Shown piece by piece: positions 1 through 9,701 of a stretch of 64,000 nucleotides of DNA. This DNA is from Gammaproteobacteria bacterium (lineage in GTDB: Bacteria; Pseudomonadota; Gammaproteobacteria; Enterobacterales; Alteromonadaceae): positions 141,688 to 205,687 of the forward strand of contig JAAEZG010000004.1 of assembly GCA_018222985.1 (NCBI GenBank), in the 5' to 3' direction. Made by a program: the position numbers and the translations under genes. The first letter of the stretch is position 1. Every line of letters begins with the position of its first letter. A model generated the notes under the pieces. It did no database searches. It was not told where the DNA came from and saw nothing but the letters and a program-made list of their open reading frames with translations.

Positions 1-1
1 C

Positions 2-886
2 TTTGGTCAAACCCGAACCATTTACACTGCAGGCGGTGTTGCACTTGGCAGCATGCTGCCGCCAACCGAGCAAGGCTTTACCGGGCATCGGCAATTGGAT
101 GCCTTGGGCATTGTGCACATGAAAGGGCGCATTTATGACCCCACCCTCGGGCGCTTTTTGCAGGCCGACCCGTTTGTGCAAGCACCCAAAAACAGCCAAA
201 ACTACAACCGCTATAGCTATGTGCTGAATAACCCCATGAGTTATACCGACCCGAGTGGGTATTTTTTCAGTAAGCTGTGGGAAAAAATTAAGCCCATTAT
301 TGGTGTGATTGTCGTTGCGGCTCTATACGCCTATTGCCAAGCGTGTGCCACGTATTTTGCTAGCAGTTGGTATGGTGCTGCCACCGCAGGAGCTATAGCT
401 GGTGGTGTTAATGCTGGCTTTAATGGTGGCAATATACTCACCGGTGCATTGCGAGGAGCCTTTGCTGCCGCTGCGTTTTATGGGGTTGGTGAAGCCTTTA
501 GTGGCATGGATGTCAGCATGGGCACCAGCGGTTATTACAGCAAGGTGCTTATGCACGGCATAACCGGCGGCGTCATGAACGTGCTCAGTGGCGGTAAGTT
601 TGGACATGGATTCGCAGCCGCAGGCGTTACCCAAGCCCTTGCTCCGGCCATCGGCAAAATAGACAAAGGCAGTCGTTTTAGTGCAGGGCGCGTAGCCGCT
701 GCCGCTGTAATTGGAGGTACCGCATCAAGTTTAAGTGGCGGCAAGTTCGCTAATGGCGAGGTGACAGGGGCTTTTTCTCGGTTGTTTAATGATGAAGTGC
801 ATCATCAGAGTGTAGCTAATCGTGTTGCTGACGAAGTTAGTAAAAAGGGGCGTTTTGCAAGTAAAGGCGAAGCAGACTGGATATAG
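2..886 (+). CDS. Rhs-family polymorphic toxin, C-terminal part (5' end outside window)
   Basis: The reading frame is open from base 2, so the gene begins upstream of the window. About 294 residues are visible before a TAG at 884-886. The first part is a typical RHS-repeat core end, with a [17 protein letters not shown] motif and a closing [11 protein letters not shown] motif. In this family the core marks the junction between the conserved shell and a variable toxin tip. After it comes a Gly/Ala-rich stretch with repeated [16 protein letters not shown] units and hydrophobic segments, the pretoxin linker often seen in Rhs and tRNA-nuclease-like toxins. The frame continues open after the TAG to 1252, so this stop probably truncates a longer tip. 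Rhs proteins deliver toxic tips to competitors through secretion systems; the delivery route here cannot be seen. Family assignment is firm; toxin activity is not determinable. Confidence 0.85.
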   Translation, partial: FGQTRTIYTAGGVALGSMLPPTEQGFTGHRQLDALGIVHMKGRIYDPTLGRFLQADPFVQAPKNSQNYNRYSYVLNNPMSYTDPSGYFFSKLWEKIKPIIGVIVVAALYAYCQACATYFASSWYGAATAGAIAGGVNAGFNGGNILTGALRGAFAAAAFYGVGEAFSGMDVSMGTSGYYSKVLMHGITGGVMNVLSGGKFGHGFAAAGVTQALAPAIGKIDKGSRFSAGRVAAAAVIGGTASSLSGGKFANGEVTGAFSRLFNDEVHHQSVANRVADEVSKKGRFASKGEADWI

Positions 887-1252
887 CAGAATAATTCAGA
901 TCCGAATTTATCCGTTGACGTTGATGCGAGCAAACTAACGGTAGAGTTAACTAGTGATTGGTCAGTATGTCGTAACACCAATCATGGCATGTGTGCCGCG
1001 GGTCGCGTAACAGGTTCTGACTACGCTGTGCATGGACAAGTAACAGTTAGAGATAGACAAGATGGTACTTTTGGCATCTACAACCAACAGTATGATTACG
1101 AAATGCATCCTGTAAATTTTCCGACAAATTTATTTCGTAACATTGCGACAATGCTCGGTCGGCCATCGAGTGGCTGGATGAACACAAGCTTTTGGATAAA
1201 CTATCAGGGTAATACTCAAATTATTCCTTTAAATTCTGAAGGCGGTGGTTGA
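887..1252 (+). pseudogene. Detached toxin tip of the Rhs protein, downstream of in-frame amber codon
   Basis: This stretch is in exactly the same frame as the Rhs gene and has no stop for about 121 codons after the TAG at 884-886. It reads QNNSDPNLSVDVD... and ends with a Gly-rich tail and TGA at 1250-1252. An internal ATG at 989 exists, but no Shine-Dalgarno sequence stands before it, so independent translation looks unlikely. A single change such as TGG to TAG would explain the split. It could otherwise be a displaced orphan tip, or a readthrough product. I do not recognise the domain. The region is visibly AT-richer than the Rhs core, as expected for an exchangeable tip. Confidence 0.6.
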
Positions 1253-1693
1253 ATGCGAATTATAATAATCATAGGGCTACTGCTCGCTTTTCTTTATATG
1301 AATACACTTGAGTATGACTTACGCGGTACTGATTTATATATAAAGTGGCCTGAAACAGAGATGCAAATGCTCAATATCACAGCGACTGATGAAGCACTTG
1401 TTCATCCGCATGTTTTAGACGCTCAGCGACGAGGGCGTTACTTATATGTGCTTCGCGCAGTCACGTATTTCTTTGAGTGTGGCGAAGGGCGCGCAATCAT
1501 CTCGTTACAGGGGAATTTAGAAGTTTATGTTATCGATGTCACTAATCATCAATCCAAGCGCTTTAGTTATAATGACTTTAGCGACTATGCAGAAATGCAA
1601 AATCTTAACGTCGAATTAGACACCGAAAAGTATAATCCAAGGTTTGATAAAATTAAAAAATTAAAAATTACTGAAGACTGCACAGAATTCTGA
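1253..1693 (+). CDS. Small membrane-anchored protein, candidate immunity to the Rhs tip
   Basis: 146 residues. The ATG directly abuts the TGA that ends the Rhs tip frame, so the two are placed for coupled translation. Residues 1-18 form one hydrophobic segment (MRIIIIIGLLLAFLYM), a signal anchor or uncleaved signal. The rest is polar and acidic with no motif I know. Base composition is AT-rich like the preceding tip. In polymorphic toxin loci the gene immediately after the toxin tip normally encodes its immunity protein, so that role is inferred from position only. A membrane anchor would suit protection against a toxin acting in the periplasm or at the membrane. The sequence itself gives no functional evidence. 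Confidence 0.55.
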   Translation: MRIIIIIGLLLAFLYMNTLEYDLRGTDLYIKWPETEMQMLNITATDEALVHPHVLDAQRRGRYLYVLRAVTYFFECGEGRAIISLQGNLEVYVIDVTNHQSKRFSYNDFSDYAEMQNLNVELDTEKYNPRFDKIKKLKITEDCTEF

Positions 1694-1730
1694 ACACTAC
1701 CGGCAGGATAGTTGACACTAGCACCTTTGG

Positions 1731-2540
1731 TTATGGCCTTGTTACTTCATGTTCAGTAAGTTCAATGGTCGGTGCTGGGTGCTCTCGATGCGCCAGTTGC
1801 GAAGCGAAAACCAATTGAATACCGTTAGCGCCAAGTTCAGATAGCTTAGCCTGTAGAAATTCATATGTGGTTCTATGCGGGTGAGCAATAGCGATGGCTT
1901 CCCCATTTTTCTTTGCATGTTTGAGTAGGTCATTCCAACGAGCAGATATTTCGCTCAGGCGCGGATCATTGTCAAGAAACACATGGCGTCGAGCCACGGG
2001 TAGGCCGAAATTTTTTGCTACCTGTTCTGCCTGGGTTGCAGCGGTTGTGCGGCTGTCGAGAAAATAGAAGTTGCGCAGTGCTAGCTGCTCCATCACCCAT
2101 TGCATGGGCTCAACCAGCGAAGTAAGCCGACTGCCCATGTGGTTGTTCATGCCAACAGCTTGTGGTAATTGCATGAAGGCTTGTTCCATCAACATGATAA
2201 ATTCAGCTTTGTTGTCTTCGCTGCGAAGCATGCCTAGGCCTGCATCGATGTTATTGCCGGGTTGCATAGGCATATGAATAATGACTTCTTTGCCGGTTTT
2301 CTGTGCTGCTTGTGCAATGCGCTCAGCATAAGGAGTATGTGGCAGCAGCGCTAGGGTCAGCGCACCAGGAAGCTCTGCAAAATTTTGCTGAAAACGACTG
2401 TTACCTAGGTCATCGATAACAATGGCAATTTTTATCGGCGCAGAATTATCGGTAGAAGCTACGTCGGCTTCTTCCACGGCTTCGCCGTTGGCGCAAAACG
2501 CCATAATGAAAACCATGAAACCACCGAAAAATCGTTGCAT
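1731..2540 (-). CDS. yibQ: Divergent polysaccharide deacetylase family protein YibQ
   Basis: 269 residues from the ATG at 2540, which shares its A with the TAA of envC (TAATG). A GTG at 2555 side is not needed, and an upstream ATG at 2552 has no ribosome site. The protein starts with a signal peptide ending near AFCANGEA. It contains the divergent NodB-like fold marks of the family: IAIVIDDLGNS, IHMPMQP and NNHMGSRLT. Its partner genes are gpmM and envC, the same order as in E. coli. YibQ proteins are exported and thought to act on cell-wall or surface glycans, but the substrate is not established. Family assignment is secure, function uncertain. Confidence 0.85.
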   Translation of the reverse strand: MQRFFGGFMVFIMAFCANGEAVEEADVASTDNSAPIKIAIVIDDLGNSRFQQNFAELPGALTLALLPHTPYAERIAQAAQKTGKEVIIHMPMQPGNNIDAGLGMLRSEDNKAEFIMLMEQAFMQLPQAVGMNNHMGSRLTSLVEPMQWVMEQLALRNFYFLDSRTTAATQAEQVAKNFGLPVARRHVFLDNDPRLSEISARWNDLLKHAKKNGEAIAIAHPHRTTYEFLQAKLSELGANGIQLVFASQLAHREHPAPTIELTEHEVTRP

Positions 2541-3670
2541 TAACGACACCATTGAACTGGGTTGACTGCGTCACCTTTAACGCGAATTTCGAAATATACC
2601 GCAGGTTCTTCTCGACCGCCACTCTGACCAACAAGTGCAATGGTTTCGTTGGCGCGCACAATGTCGCCTACGGCCGGCAGTATGGTTTGGTTGTGGCCGT
2701 ACAAACTCATGTAACCATCGCCGTGGTCAAGAACAATCAGTAAACCGTATCCACGCAGCCAGTTGGCATATAACACGCGGCCATCAGCAATGGCGCGTAC
2801 TGGCTCCCCATCGGCGGCATTAATAACAATGCCTTTCCAAGTAACCCCGCCGCTGCGTGCTCGACCAAATACACGTTGTACTTTACCTGCCGCGGGCCAG
2901 CTTAGCTTGCCCTTTAATGCTGACAGGCCTTCTAGTCGAGGTTCGTCACGCAGCGCAGAGCGAATGGCGGCCAACACTTGCTCAAGTGCTTCTTGATCTT
3001 GCTTCAGTTCGGCAATGCGCTGCTGGTCGGCCGACTGCTCGCGGTTCAGGCGCTTGATAAGCTGCTTTTGTTCGTCTTGCTGAGCTTTCAACACACCTTG
3101 TTGTTGGCGTTGTTGTTTCTTACGGCGCTCAAGCTCTTCTTGTTGGGTTAATACGTCGCTACGAACTTGCTGCAGTTGCTGCTGCGTTTGCGCAATCGCG
3201 TCAATTTGCGCTAAACGTGCGCGGTTAAAGTAACCATAATAGCCAAGCACACGCTCAAATTTACTTGGCTCTTGTTGTTGCAATATAAGCCGTAAGTAGT
3301 CGTGTTCGCCCACGCGGTAGGCTGTATCCAGTTGTTTTTCTAGAAGCTTGCGCTGTTGGCTGAGCTGCCGTTCGAGCGCTTGCGCCTGGCTTTGTAAGTC
3401 GTTGATGCGACCTTGCGCATCATTGAGTTGCTCTTGGGTGCGATTAAGCTCACTGGCAACTGTCGCCATTTGCTGTTCAAGTTGCTTCAATTCGCGCTCA
3501 GTTAATGAGAGCTGTTCAGCGCGCTGGCCAATGGCCGCTTCGCGGCGTTTCAGTTCAGCCGCAATTTGTTCAAGCTGTGCCTCTGTTTTGGCTTGTTCTT
3601 CGGTACTTGCTTGCTGCGCCGTTGCATGCAACGGCGCTATAAGCATTATGAAAACAACCAGCCATCGCAT
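2540..3670 (-). CDS. envC: EnvC, murein hydrolase activator (LytM-domain divisome factor)
   Basis: 376 residues from the ATG at 3670, which overlaps the gpmM TGA by one base (TGATG). A GTG one codon earlier is the only alternative. Residues 1-19 are a signal peptide ([18 protein letters not shown]). A long Gln/Glu/Arg-rich coiled coil of about 200 residues follows, then a C-terminal LytM/M23 domain ending with VNPVQWCR. The zinc ligands of active M23 peptidases are not all present, as is normal for EnvC. In E. coli EnvC works at the division site, where FtsEX recruits it and it activates amidases AmiA and AmiB to split the septal wall. Confidence 0.93.
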   Translation of the reverse strand: MRWLVVFIMLIAPLHATAQQASTEEQAKTEAQLEQIAAELKRREAAIGQRAEQLSLTERELKQLEQQMATVASELNRTQEQLNDAQGRINDLQSQAQALERQLSQQRKLLEKQLDTAYRVGEHDYLRLILQQQEPSKFERVLGYYGYFNRARLAQIDAIAQTQQQLQQVRSDVLTQQEELERRKKQQRQQQGVLKAQQDEQKQLIKRLNREQSADQQRIAELKQDQEALEQVLAAIRSALRDEPRLEGLSALKGKLSWPAAGKVQRVFGRARSGGVTWKGIVINAADGEPVRAIADGRVLYANWLRGYGLLIVLDHGDGYMSLYGHNQTILPAVGDIVRANETIALVGQSGGREEPAVYFEIRVKGDAVNPVQWCR

Positions 3671-5205
3671 CACGAGGTTAATGTCACAATCGGTTTGCCG
3701 GTCATTTCTGGCGGCTGCTCTAGGCCCAACAGGTGCAGCATGGTTGGCGCTACGTCAGATAACGTGCCACCTTCGCGTGCAACGGCTTGCCGACCGACAT
3801 AAATAAACGGCACTAATTCGCTGGTATGCGCCGTGTGAGACTGCCCGGTACTATGGTCTTGCATTTGCTCGGCATTGCCATGATCGGCAGTGATTAAGCA
3901 TTCGCCCCCAACTTTTTCTAAAGCAGCTACAACGCGTGCAATAGAACGGTCAACGGCTTCGACGGCTTTAACGGCAGCATCAAAGTTGCCCGTATGGCCC
4001 ACCATGTCGCCATTTGGGTAATTACAAATAATGACATCAAACTCGCGGTTTTCTATTGCACTAACCAAGGCGTCGGTGAGTTGCTCTGAGCTCATTTCGG
4101 GTTGTAAATCGTAGGTAGCGACGTTGGGTGACGGAATTAAAACACGCTGTTCGCCGTCAAATTCTTGCTCACGCCCGCCACTAAAGAAAAAGGTTACGTG
4201 GGCGTATTTTTCGGTTTCAGAAATACGCAATTGCGTATATTGCTGTTTCGCAAGCCATTCGCCCAGTACATTGTTTAAACTTTCGGGTGGATAGGCAATA
4301 GGCCCCTGCAAATTCGCTTCGTACTCGGTCAGCATGACAAAGTGCGCAAGCTTTGGCACCGAACCGCGCTCAAAGCCACTAAACTCAGTGTCTAAAAAGG
4401 CATGGCTAAGCTCACGGGCACGATCGGCGCGAAAGTTCATGAAAAACACACTGTCGCCATCTTGAATTGGCGCCGCCTCGGCAATAATGGTTGGCTTCAC
4501 AAACTCGTCGCTTTCGTCGCGCTCGTAGGCGTCGGCTAAAGCAACGAGCGCATTATCGGCAGTGAATGCGCCTTGACCATGCACAAGTGCCTGCCAGGCT
4601 TGTTGCACACGGTCCCAGCGCTTGTCGCGGTCCATGGCAAAATAGCGGCCACAAAGTGTAGCAAAACGGCCGCGGCCAAGCTGTGCAAAGTGTTTATCAA
4701 AACGCTCAATGGTGGCTTTCGCGGAACGCGGTGGCGTGTCACGGCCATCCAAAAAACCATGCACATAGATTTTTTCAGCACCGCGTTGTGCCGCCAATTC
4801 AACCATGGCTAACAAATGGTCTTCGTGGCTATGCACGCCGCCGGGTGATAACAGCCCCATAATATGAACCGCTTTGCCTTGCTGAACCGCTGCGTCAACG
4901 CCTTCGGTTAATACAGGGTTGTTGAAGAAATCACCATCGGCAATGGCTTTGCTAATGCGGGTGAAGTCTTGGTACACCACGCGCCCGGCACCTAAGTTCA
5001 CATGGCCCACTTCGGAATTCCCCATTTGCCCATCGGGTAGGCCGACGGCCATACCTGAACCGTCAATGAGTGTGTGCGGGCACGACTGCCACAATTTATC
5101 CATTGTCGGCGTATTCGCCGCAGCAATTGCATTATCGGCAGCCGCCTCGCGGTGGCCCCAACCATCTAAAATTAATAAGGCAAGTGGTGTGTGTGGCTTG
5201 GCCAT
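3670..5205 (-). CDS. gpmM: 2,3-bisphosphoglycerate-independent phosphoglycerate mutase
   Basis: 511 residues, the usual length for the family (about 510-515). It interconverts 3- and 2-phosphoglycerate in glycolysis and gluconeogenesis using two metal ions and a phosphoserine. Visible marks are [11 protein letters not shown] at the start (metal-binding Asp), MGNSEVGH with the catalytic Ser64, [11 protein letters not shown], the NFRADRARE substrate loop, and [11 protein letters not shown] plus SHTAH near the end, which carry metal ligands. It is the first gene of the gpmM-envC-yibQ run, whose members overlap by single bases at TGATG and TAATG junctions and should be translationally coupled. 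Confidence 0.97.
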   Translation of the reverse strand: MAKPHTPLALLILDGWGHREAAADNAIAAANTPTMDKLWQSCPHTLIDGSGMAVGLPDGQMGNSEVGHVNLGAGRVVYQDFTRISKAIADGDFFNNPVLTEGVDAAVQQGKAVHIMGLLSPGGVHSHEDHLLAMVELAAQRGAEKIYVHGFLDGRDTPPRSAKATIERFDKHFAQLGRGRFATLCGRYFAMDRDKRWDRVQQAWQALVHGQGAFTADNALVALADAYERDESDEFVKPTIIAEAAPIQDGDSVFFMNFRADRARELSHAFLDTEFSGFERGSVPKLAHFVMLTEYEANLQGPIAYPPESLNNVLGEWLAKQQYTQLRISETEKYAHVTFFFSGGREQEFDGEQRVLIPSPNVATYDLQPEMSSEQLTDALVSAIENREFDVIICNYPNGDMVGHTGNFDAAVKAVEAVDRSIARVVAALEKVGGECLITADHGNAEQMQDHSTGQSHTAHTSELVPFIYVGRQAVAREGGTLSDVAPTMLHLLGLEQPPEMTGKPIVTLTS

Positions 5206-5321
5206 GACATCCCCAATGGTTTAGTAGTGATTTCAAAAAATTGGGTTTATTTTATGCGATTTTTGCGTGGCGCGCATCCTTTGTCGACGGTATTGAACTG
5301 GTGCTCATGCGCAAATTTTAC

Positions 5322-5349
5322 TGGCAACGACAATTGCAGTCGGTATACT
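5322..5349 (+). promoter_or_regulatory. Putative promoter of yibN-secB-gpsA
   Basis: A good -10 (TATACT, 5344-5349) lies 38 bases before the yibN ATG, with a weak -35 (TGGCAA, 5322-5327) 16 bases upstream of it. The 181-base gap between divergent gpmM and yibN must hold promoters for both directions. This is pattern reading only. Confidence 0.35.
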
Positions 5350-5386
5350 CTGTGGCTGTTTTTTTTCAATTGGAGTCATCAATCTC

Positions 5387-5815
5387 ATGGATCAACTTCT
5401 CGCTTTCGCAATGGACCACTATTTTATGAGTTTATTGTGGGTGATTCTGCTGATTGCGATCATCGTAAGTTACATCAAAGGCGCAACGTCAAAAGTGAAG
5501 CTGCTAGAGCCACAGCAAGCGACTCTACTCGTGAACCGTAATGACGGTGTGTATGTTGATATTCGTTCTGTGGATGAATACCGTAAAGGTCACATTCAAG
5601 ATTCGATTCATTTAACGGCCGAGAAGATTCGAAAAAATGAGGTGCAAGCTCTTGAGAAATTCAAAACTGCCCCCATCGTGGTTGTATGTGCAACAGGAAT
5701 GACTGCGCGCTCGACCGCAGCCGCACTTAGCAAATTAGGCTTTGAACATGTTGCCGTACTGCAGGGTGGAATTTCTGCTTGGCAGGGCGCCAGTTTTCCA
5801 CTGGTTAAGAAATAA
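5387..5815 (+). CDS. yibN: Membrane-anchored rhodanese-like protein YibN
   Basis: 142 residues. A transmembrane segment spans about residues 13-30 (FMSLLWVILLIAIIVSYI), followed by a single rhodanese domain with active-site Cys101 in the loop CATGMTA. Rhodaneses carry sulfur as a persulfide on this Cys; the physiological partner of YibN is not settled. It precedes secB and gpsA as in E. coli, but grxC, which sits between yibN and secB there, is absent: secB starts 30 bases after this stop. Confidence 0.9.
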   Translation: MDQLLAFAMDHYFMSLLWVILLIAIIVSYIKGATSKVKLLEPQQATLLVNRNDGVYVDIRSVDEYRKGHIQDSIHLTAEKIRKNEVQALEKFKTAPIVVVCATGMTARSTAAALSKLGFEHVAVLQGGISAWQGASFPLVKK

Positions 5816-5845
5816 TTTTAATCTCTCGTAATAGGACGTATAAAA

Positions 5846-6349
5846 ATGGCTGACGAACAGCAAGTAAATGGTGCAGACCAACAAGCGCAACAGCAAGCAT
5901 TCCAAATTCAACGCATTTACGCGAAAGACGTGTCTTTCGAAGCGCCAAATGCGCCTGAAATTTTCCGCAAAGAGTGGAAGCCTGAATTAAACTTAGACAT
6001 GAACGTTAAAAACACCAAAATTGAAGACGGTGTTTACGAAGTGGTTTTGAAAATCACTGCAACCAACAAGGTTGGTGACGACGTTGCGTTTTTGGCTGAA
6101 GTTCATCAGGCTGGTATTTTCACTATTTCTGATGCAATTGAAGAAGGCCAGCGCGCGCACTTGTTAGGTGCTTTCTGCCCGAACATTTTGTTCCCATACG
6201 CGCGTGAATGTTTATCAAACCTTGTTAGCCGTGCAACGTTCCCACAATTGAACCTTGCGCCAGTTAACTTTGACGCAGTATTCGCACAACACGTGCAGCA
6301 ACAACAGCAACAAGCACAGCAAGCCGCTGAGCAAAAAGCTGACGCATAA
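5846..6349 (+). CDS. secB: SecB, export chaperone
   Basis: 167 residues. SecB is a cytosolic homotetramer that keeps secretory precursors unfolded and hands them to SecA. Family sequences are clear: [17 protein letters not shown] near the start, LNLDMNVK in the middle, and the conserved region [12 protein letters not shown]. The C-terminus is Gln/Ala-rich ([18 protein letters not shown]). The start is supported by AGGAC 11 bases upstream. It lies between yibN and gpsA, probably in one operon. Confidence 0.96.
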   Translation: MADEQQVNGADQQAQQQAFQIQRIYAKDVSFEAPNAPEIFRKEWKPELNLDMNVKNTKIEDGVYEVVLKITATNKVGDDVAFLAEVHQAGIFTISDAIEEGQRAHLLGAFCPNILFPYARECLSNLVSRATFPQLNLAPVNFDAVFAQHVQQQQQQAQQAAEQKADA

Positions 6350-6361
6350 TAGCTACTAACT

Positions 6362-7363
6362 ATGCGTAATTCGCAAGTCACAGTGCTAGGCGCGGGTTCA
6401 TACGGAACCGCCCTAGCGCTTTGCTTTGCCCGTAAGGGCACTCATACCTGTTTGTGGGGGCGCGATGCTGAGCAAGTAGCAAGCATGGCCAAAACCCGCG
6501 AAAACACCCGCTACCTACCCGGTATTCAACTTCCTGACACCTTACATGTGACGGCTGACTTAGCTGAAGCTGTGGCCGACAGTAAAAACATTGTGGTGGT
6601 GGTGCCAAGTAGCGCCTTTGCACAAGTGTTGCGTGACATGAAGCCGCATTTACGCGCTGACGCACGAATCGCTTGGGCAACGAAAGGGCTAGAGCCTGAA
6701 ACAGGGCGTCTATTATTTGAAGTTGCCGAAGAAATATTGGGCACAGACCATGCGCTTGCGGTGTTGTCGGGCCCAACGTTTGCCATGGAAATGGCGAAAG
6801 GCTTACCAACGGCTATTTCAATGTCGTCAACCGACCCCAAGTTTGTCGAAGAGCTTTCAGAACTGCTGCATTGCGATCGCAGTTTCCGGGTTTACACAAA
6901 CGACGACTTTATTGGCGTGCAATTAGGTGGTGCGGTTAAAAATGTGATTGCCATTGGCGCAGGCATGGCCGACGGCGTAGGTTTTGGTGCTAACGCGCGC
7001 ACCGCGTTAATAACCCGTGGTTTGGCCGAGCTCACGCGTTTAGGGCTGAAACTAGGCGCGAAGCCGGAAACTTTTACTGGCATGGCCGGTTTAGGTGACT
7101 TAATTCTTACGTGCACCGATAACCAATCGCGCAATCGGCGTTTTGGCTTAGCTTTAGGCCAAGGCAAATCGGTAGAGCAAGCCATGAAAGACATTGGCCA
7201 AGCGGTTGAAGGCTATCGTAATACGCGCGAAGTAGTCACGTTGGCGAAGCGTCACGGTGTTGAAATGCCCATTTGTGAGCAGCTTTACGATGTTTTATAC
7301 GGCGACACCACGCCTCAACAAGCGGCAATTAACTTGTTGAGCCGGGCGCGCACGTCAGAATAA
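6362..7363 (+). CDS. gpsA: Glycerol-3-phosphate dehydrogenase [NAD(P)+]
   Basis: 333 residues. It reduces dihydroxyacetone phosphate to sn-glycerol 3-phosphate, the backbone of phospholipids and the substrate of PlsB, which is also in this window. The Rossmann motif [12 protein letters not shown] is at residues 8-19. [12 protein letters not shown], the catalytic-lysine region [13 protein letters not shown] and the substrate-binding stretch [13 protein letters not shown] follow. The start is 12 bases after secB with little Shine-Dalgarno sequence. Its TAA directly abuts the stop codon of convergent slmA, with no spacer. Confidence 0.97.
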   Translation: MRNSQVTVLGAGSYGTALALCFARKGTHTCLWGRDAEQVASMAKTRENTRYLPGIQLPDTLHVTADLAEAVADSKNIVVVVPSSAFAQVLRDMKPHLRADARIAWATKGLEPETGRLLFEVAEEILGTDHALAVLSGPTFAMEMAKGLPTAISMSSTDPKFVEELSELLHCDRSFRVYTNDDFIGVQLGGAVKNVIAIGAGMADGVGFGANARTALITRGLAELTRLGLKLGAKPETFTGMAGLGDLILTCTDNQSRNRRFGLALGQGKSVEQAMKDIGQAVEGYRNTREVVTLAKRHGVEMPICEQLYDVLYGDTTPQQAAINLLSRARTSE

Positions 7364-7948
7364 TTAGCTTAATAATTGCTGGGCAATGGCTTGCCATTGC
7401 TCATCAAAATGCTCGGTTGGCGCGCGCTTAAACTCTGAACGCACAAACTGTGCAACTTTGCCTTCCGCATAAGCCATAACGAGGTTTGCAAGCATGCCCT
7501 CATCTAGGCCGCCACGTACTTGCTCGCGTAAACGGCGCTCACGTAGTACCTGTTTGATATTGGCCTCAACTTTTTCAAATACACCCAGTACACGACCACG
7601 CAAGCGTTCGTGTTCACCAAGTAGTGCATCGCCGGTTAAAATACGAGTAATACCTGGATTGCGTTCCACAAAGGTGAGTAGCAGGCGCACAATCATTTCA
7701 CAACGGGTGACGGTGTCTTTTTCGTTTTCCAATATTTGGTTAATACGCGAAAGAATCGCGTCTTCGGTAAAATCAATAAGCCCTTCAAACATCTTCGCTT
7801 TTGAGGGGAAGTGACGGTAAAGCGCTGCTTCAGAAACACCAACCTCATTAGCTAAGCGCGCTGTGGTAATACGCTGACCGGGGTTAGTTTCAAGCATGGC
7901 AGCCAATGCTGCTAAAATTTCGTCTTTTCGGTTTTGTTTCGCGGCCAC
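7364..7948 (-). CDS. slmA: SlmA, nucleoid occlusion factor (TetR family)
   Basis: 194 residues. The N-terminal TetR-type helix-turn-helix spans about residues 10-55 ([22 protein letters not shown]). The remainder is the helical dimer domain typical of SlmA. In E. coli SlmA binds specific chromosomal sites and blocks FtsZ ring assembly over the nucleoid. It lies 32 bases downstream of coaBC on the same strand. In E. coli dut sits between these two genes; here it is missing. The C-terminus (ending QQLLS) meets the stop of gpsA. Confidence 0.94.
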   Translation of the reverse strand: MAAKQNRKDEILAALAAMLETNPGQRITTARLANEVGVSEAALYRHFPSKAKMFEGLIDFTEDAILSRINQILENEKDTVTRCEMIVRLLLTFVERNPGITRILTGDALLGEHERLRGRVLGVFEKVEANIKQVLRERRLREQVRGGLDEGMLANLVMAYAEGKVAQFVRSEFKRAPTEHFDEQWQAIAQQLLS

Positions 7949-7980
7949 GCAAAACTCTCCTTTTTAGTGGGTTGTCGTTA

Positions 7981-9216
7981 TTACGAATGAATTAATGCTG
8001 CGGCATGGCGCAGAATTTGCTCCGCAATGGTTGTTTTGCTCGCCAAGGGCAGTTGTTTTTGCTGCATTTTGGCGTGGCTGTCGCGCCAGATTAAAACCAT
8101 GGCGTTTTCGTCGCTGTTAAAACCAATGCTTGAATCACTCACGTCATTGGCGGCAATCATGTTCAGCCCTTTACGTTCCAATTTGCTTTGCGCGTACTTT
8201 AAAACGTCGTTGGTTTCTGCCGCAAAGCCAATTGTAAATGGTGGTTTATCAAGCGCTGCAACGGTTGCCAAAATATCAGGGTTTTTAACTAACTGAATGT
8301 GCATGGCGTCGCTGTCTTTCTTAATTTTATTGCTGGCAACTTGCACCGGGCGGTAATCTGCAACGGCGGCACAGCCAATAAATATTGACGCATTGGGCAC
8401 ATGCTGCATAACTGCTCGCAGCATGTCGTCGGCACTGTTTACGTTAATGCGGGTAACCCCTGCTGGCGTTGCAAGCTGGCATGGCCCGGCTACTAAAGTG
8501 ACTTGTGCGCCGAGTTGTTGCGCTGCAGCCGCAAGTGCAAACCCCATTTTGCCCGAGCTGTGGTTACTTAAGTAACGTACAGGGTCAATGGCTTCGCGCG
8601 TAGGCCCAGCGGTAATCACAATGTGCTGCTGGGCGAGCGGTTGATCGGTGTTATTCAAAAAATGTGCAACGACCACCTCTCGCAATTCCAAAGGTTCTGG
8701 CATTCTGCCCGCGCCAATGTCGCCACAGGCCTGAGACCCGCTTGCAGGGGGTATGACGTGAAATCCATAGTGGGTTAGTCGTGCACAATTCTCTTGCACA
8801 ATAGGGTTGGCCCACATTTGTTGGTTCATGGCTGGCGCCACATAAATGGGTGCTGCCGTTGCCAAACACAGAGTTGTTAACAAGTCATCGGCCATACCGT
8901 GGGCAAGGCGCGCAATGGTACTTGCGCTGGCAGGGGCGACAACAATAAGGTCAGCCCATTTCGCGAGTTCAATATGGCCCATAGCGGCTTCAGCTGCTGG
9001 GTCAAGTAAATCATGATGTACGGGGTGACCTGACACGGCCTGCAAAGTCAGTGGCGTAATAAAAGCTTGGGCGCCTTGGGTCATAACCACGCGCACCGCT
9101 GCGCCTTCATCGCGCAAGCGGCGCACTAAATCAGGTGTTTTATAAGCAGCAATACCGCCACTAACAGCCACCAAAATACGACGACCCTGAAGTCGTTGCT
9201 CTGCTGACTCAGACAT
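7981..9216 (-). CDS. coaBC: CoaBC, bifunctional phosphopantothenoylcysteine synthetase/decarboxylase
   Basis: 411 residues. It makes 4'-phosphopantetheine in two steps of coenzyme A synthesis. The N-terminal CoaC flavoprotein decarboxylase shows VSGGIAAYK, the active-site His81 in [11 protein letters not shown], the PAMN motif with Asn131, and the redox Cys164 in [10 protein letters not shown]. The C-terminal CoaB synthetase begins near residue 197 ([17 protein letters not shown]) and has the KIKK lysines near 297-300. CoaD, the next pathway enzyme, is also in this window. Confidence 0.97.
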   Translation of the reverse strand: MSESAEQRLQGRRILVAVSGGIAAYKTPDLVRRLRDEGAAVRVVMTQGAQAFITPLTLQAVSGHPVHHDLLDPAAEAAMGHIELAKWADLIVVAPASASTIARLAHGMADDLLTTLCLATAAPIYVAPAMNQQMWANPIVQENCARLTHYGFHVIPPASGSQACGDIGAGRMPEPLELREVVVAHFLNNTDQPLAQQHIVITAGPTREAIDPVRYLSNHSSGKMGFALAAAAQQLGAQVTLVAGPCQLATPAGVTRINVNSADDMLRAVMQHVPNASIFIGCAAVADYRPVQVASNKIKKDSDAMHIQLVKNPDILATVAALDKPPFTIGFAAETNDVLKYAQSKLERKGLNMIAANDVSDSSIGFNSDENAMVLIWRDSHAKMQQKQLPLASKTTIAEQILRHAAALIHS

Positions 9217-9296
9217 AGTAAGTCCTCACTATTAAAGATAGGGTAAAGATACCACGACTACTGCGCGCTGTGCGAGCTAGCGTTGTAAAATATTTG

Positions 9297-9325
9297 TTGA
9301 AGTTGATTATTGGCCTTGCTATTGT
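9297..9325 (+). promoter_or_regulatory. Putative promoter of the small lipoprotein gene
   Basis: TTGAAG (9297-9302) and TATTGT (9320-9325) are separated by 17 bases and lie about 35 bases before the ATG at 9360. The region also has to serve divergent coaBC. Sequence pattern only. Confidence 0.4.
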
Positions 9326-9359
9326 GGTGGGGCATTTTTAACCGAATTGAGAGTGATGT

Positions 9360-9656
9360 ATGAAGTTATTAGTTGTTTTTGCTAGCGCGTTTTTAGCCGT
9401 AGGCTGCGCATCATCGGGCGTTGATAAAAACGACCCAATTAGCCAAGTAAACAAAGCGGATGAGTCGCATCACGCTGATGTTGTTGCTACGGATGGCGAG
9501 CAAAAGTACATTTGTACGCAAGAGCAAGAGATCGGCACGCGTTTCCGTACTCGCGTTTGTCGTACACCTGAACAAATTGAACAAGAGCGTCGCGAAGCCG
9601 AAGAAGCATTGCGAAATGCGTCTCCAGCAGTTAGCGTGTCTAGCGGCGGGAATTAA
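9360..9656 (+). CDS. Small lipoprotein of unknown function
   Basis: 98 residues. The signal sequence MKLLVVFASAFLAVGC ends in a lipobox-like AVGC, so Cys16 is the predicted lipidated residue; it is followed by a Ser/Gly/Asp linker. The mature part holds two cysteines about 15 residues apart (YICTQEQEIGTRF and RVCRTPEQ) and an Arg/Glu-rich helix. Similar short proteins occur in Alteromonadales without a known role. A strong terminator follows, so it is probably a single-gene transcript. I do not recognise a function. Confidence 0.8.
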   Translation: MKLLVVFASAFLAVGCASSGVDKNDPISQVNKADESHHADVVATDGEQKYICTQEQEIGTRFRTRVCRTPEQIEQERREAEEALRNASPAVSVSSGGN

Positions 9657-9673
9657 TAACCCGTTAGAAACTG

Positions 9674-9701
9674 AAAAAAGCCGCATTCGTGCGGCTTTTT
9701 T
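9674..9701 (+). terminator. Rho-independent terminator after the small lipoprotein gene
   Basis: A perfect 12-base stem (9674-9685 with 9690-9701) closes a TTCG tetraloop. The 5' arm starts with six A and the 3' arm ends with six T, so it could work in both directions, but it lies between two + strand genes. Confidence 0.92.

Noticed and set aside
884..886. TAG as a pyrrolysine codon
   Set aside because: No pyl genes are visible, and other genes in the window end normally with TAG (mutM, the deacetylase).
989..1252. Treating the 87-codon ORF as an independent gene
   Set aside because: It is in frame with the Rhs protein, lacks a ribosome site, and the open frame extends upstream to the amber codon; a split Rhs tip explains it better.
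3348..3806. Cys/Ser-rich open frame of 152 codons on the + strand across envC and gpmM
   Set aside because: It is antisense to two conserved genes, and its Cys/Ser richness comes from reading the Gln/Ala codons of the EnvC coiled coil backwards.
6290..6345. CAA/CAG-rich repeat at the end of secB as a tandem repeat element
   Set aside because: It encodes the Gln/Ala-rich SecB tail and is not a regular unit repeat.
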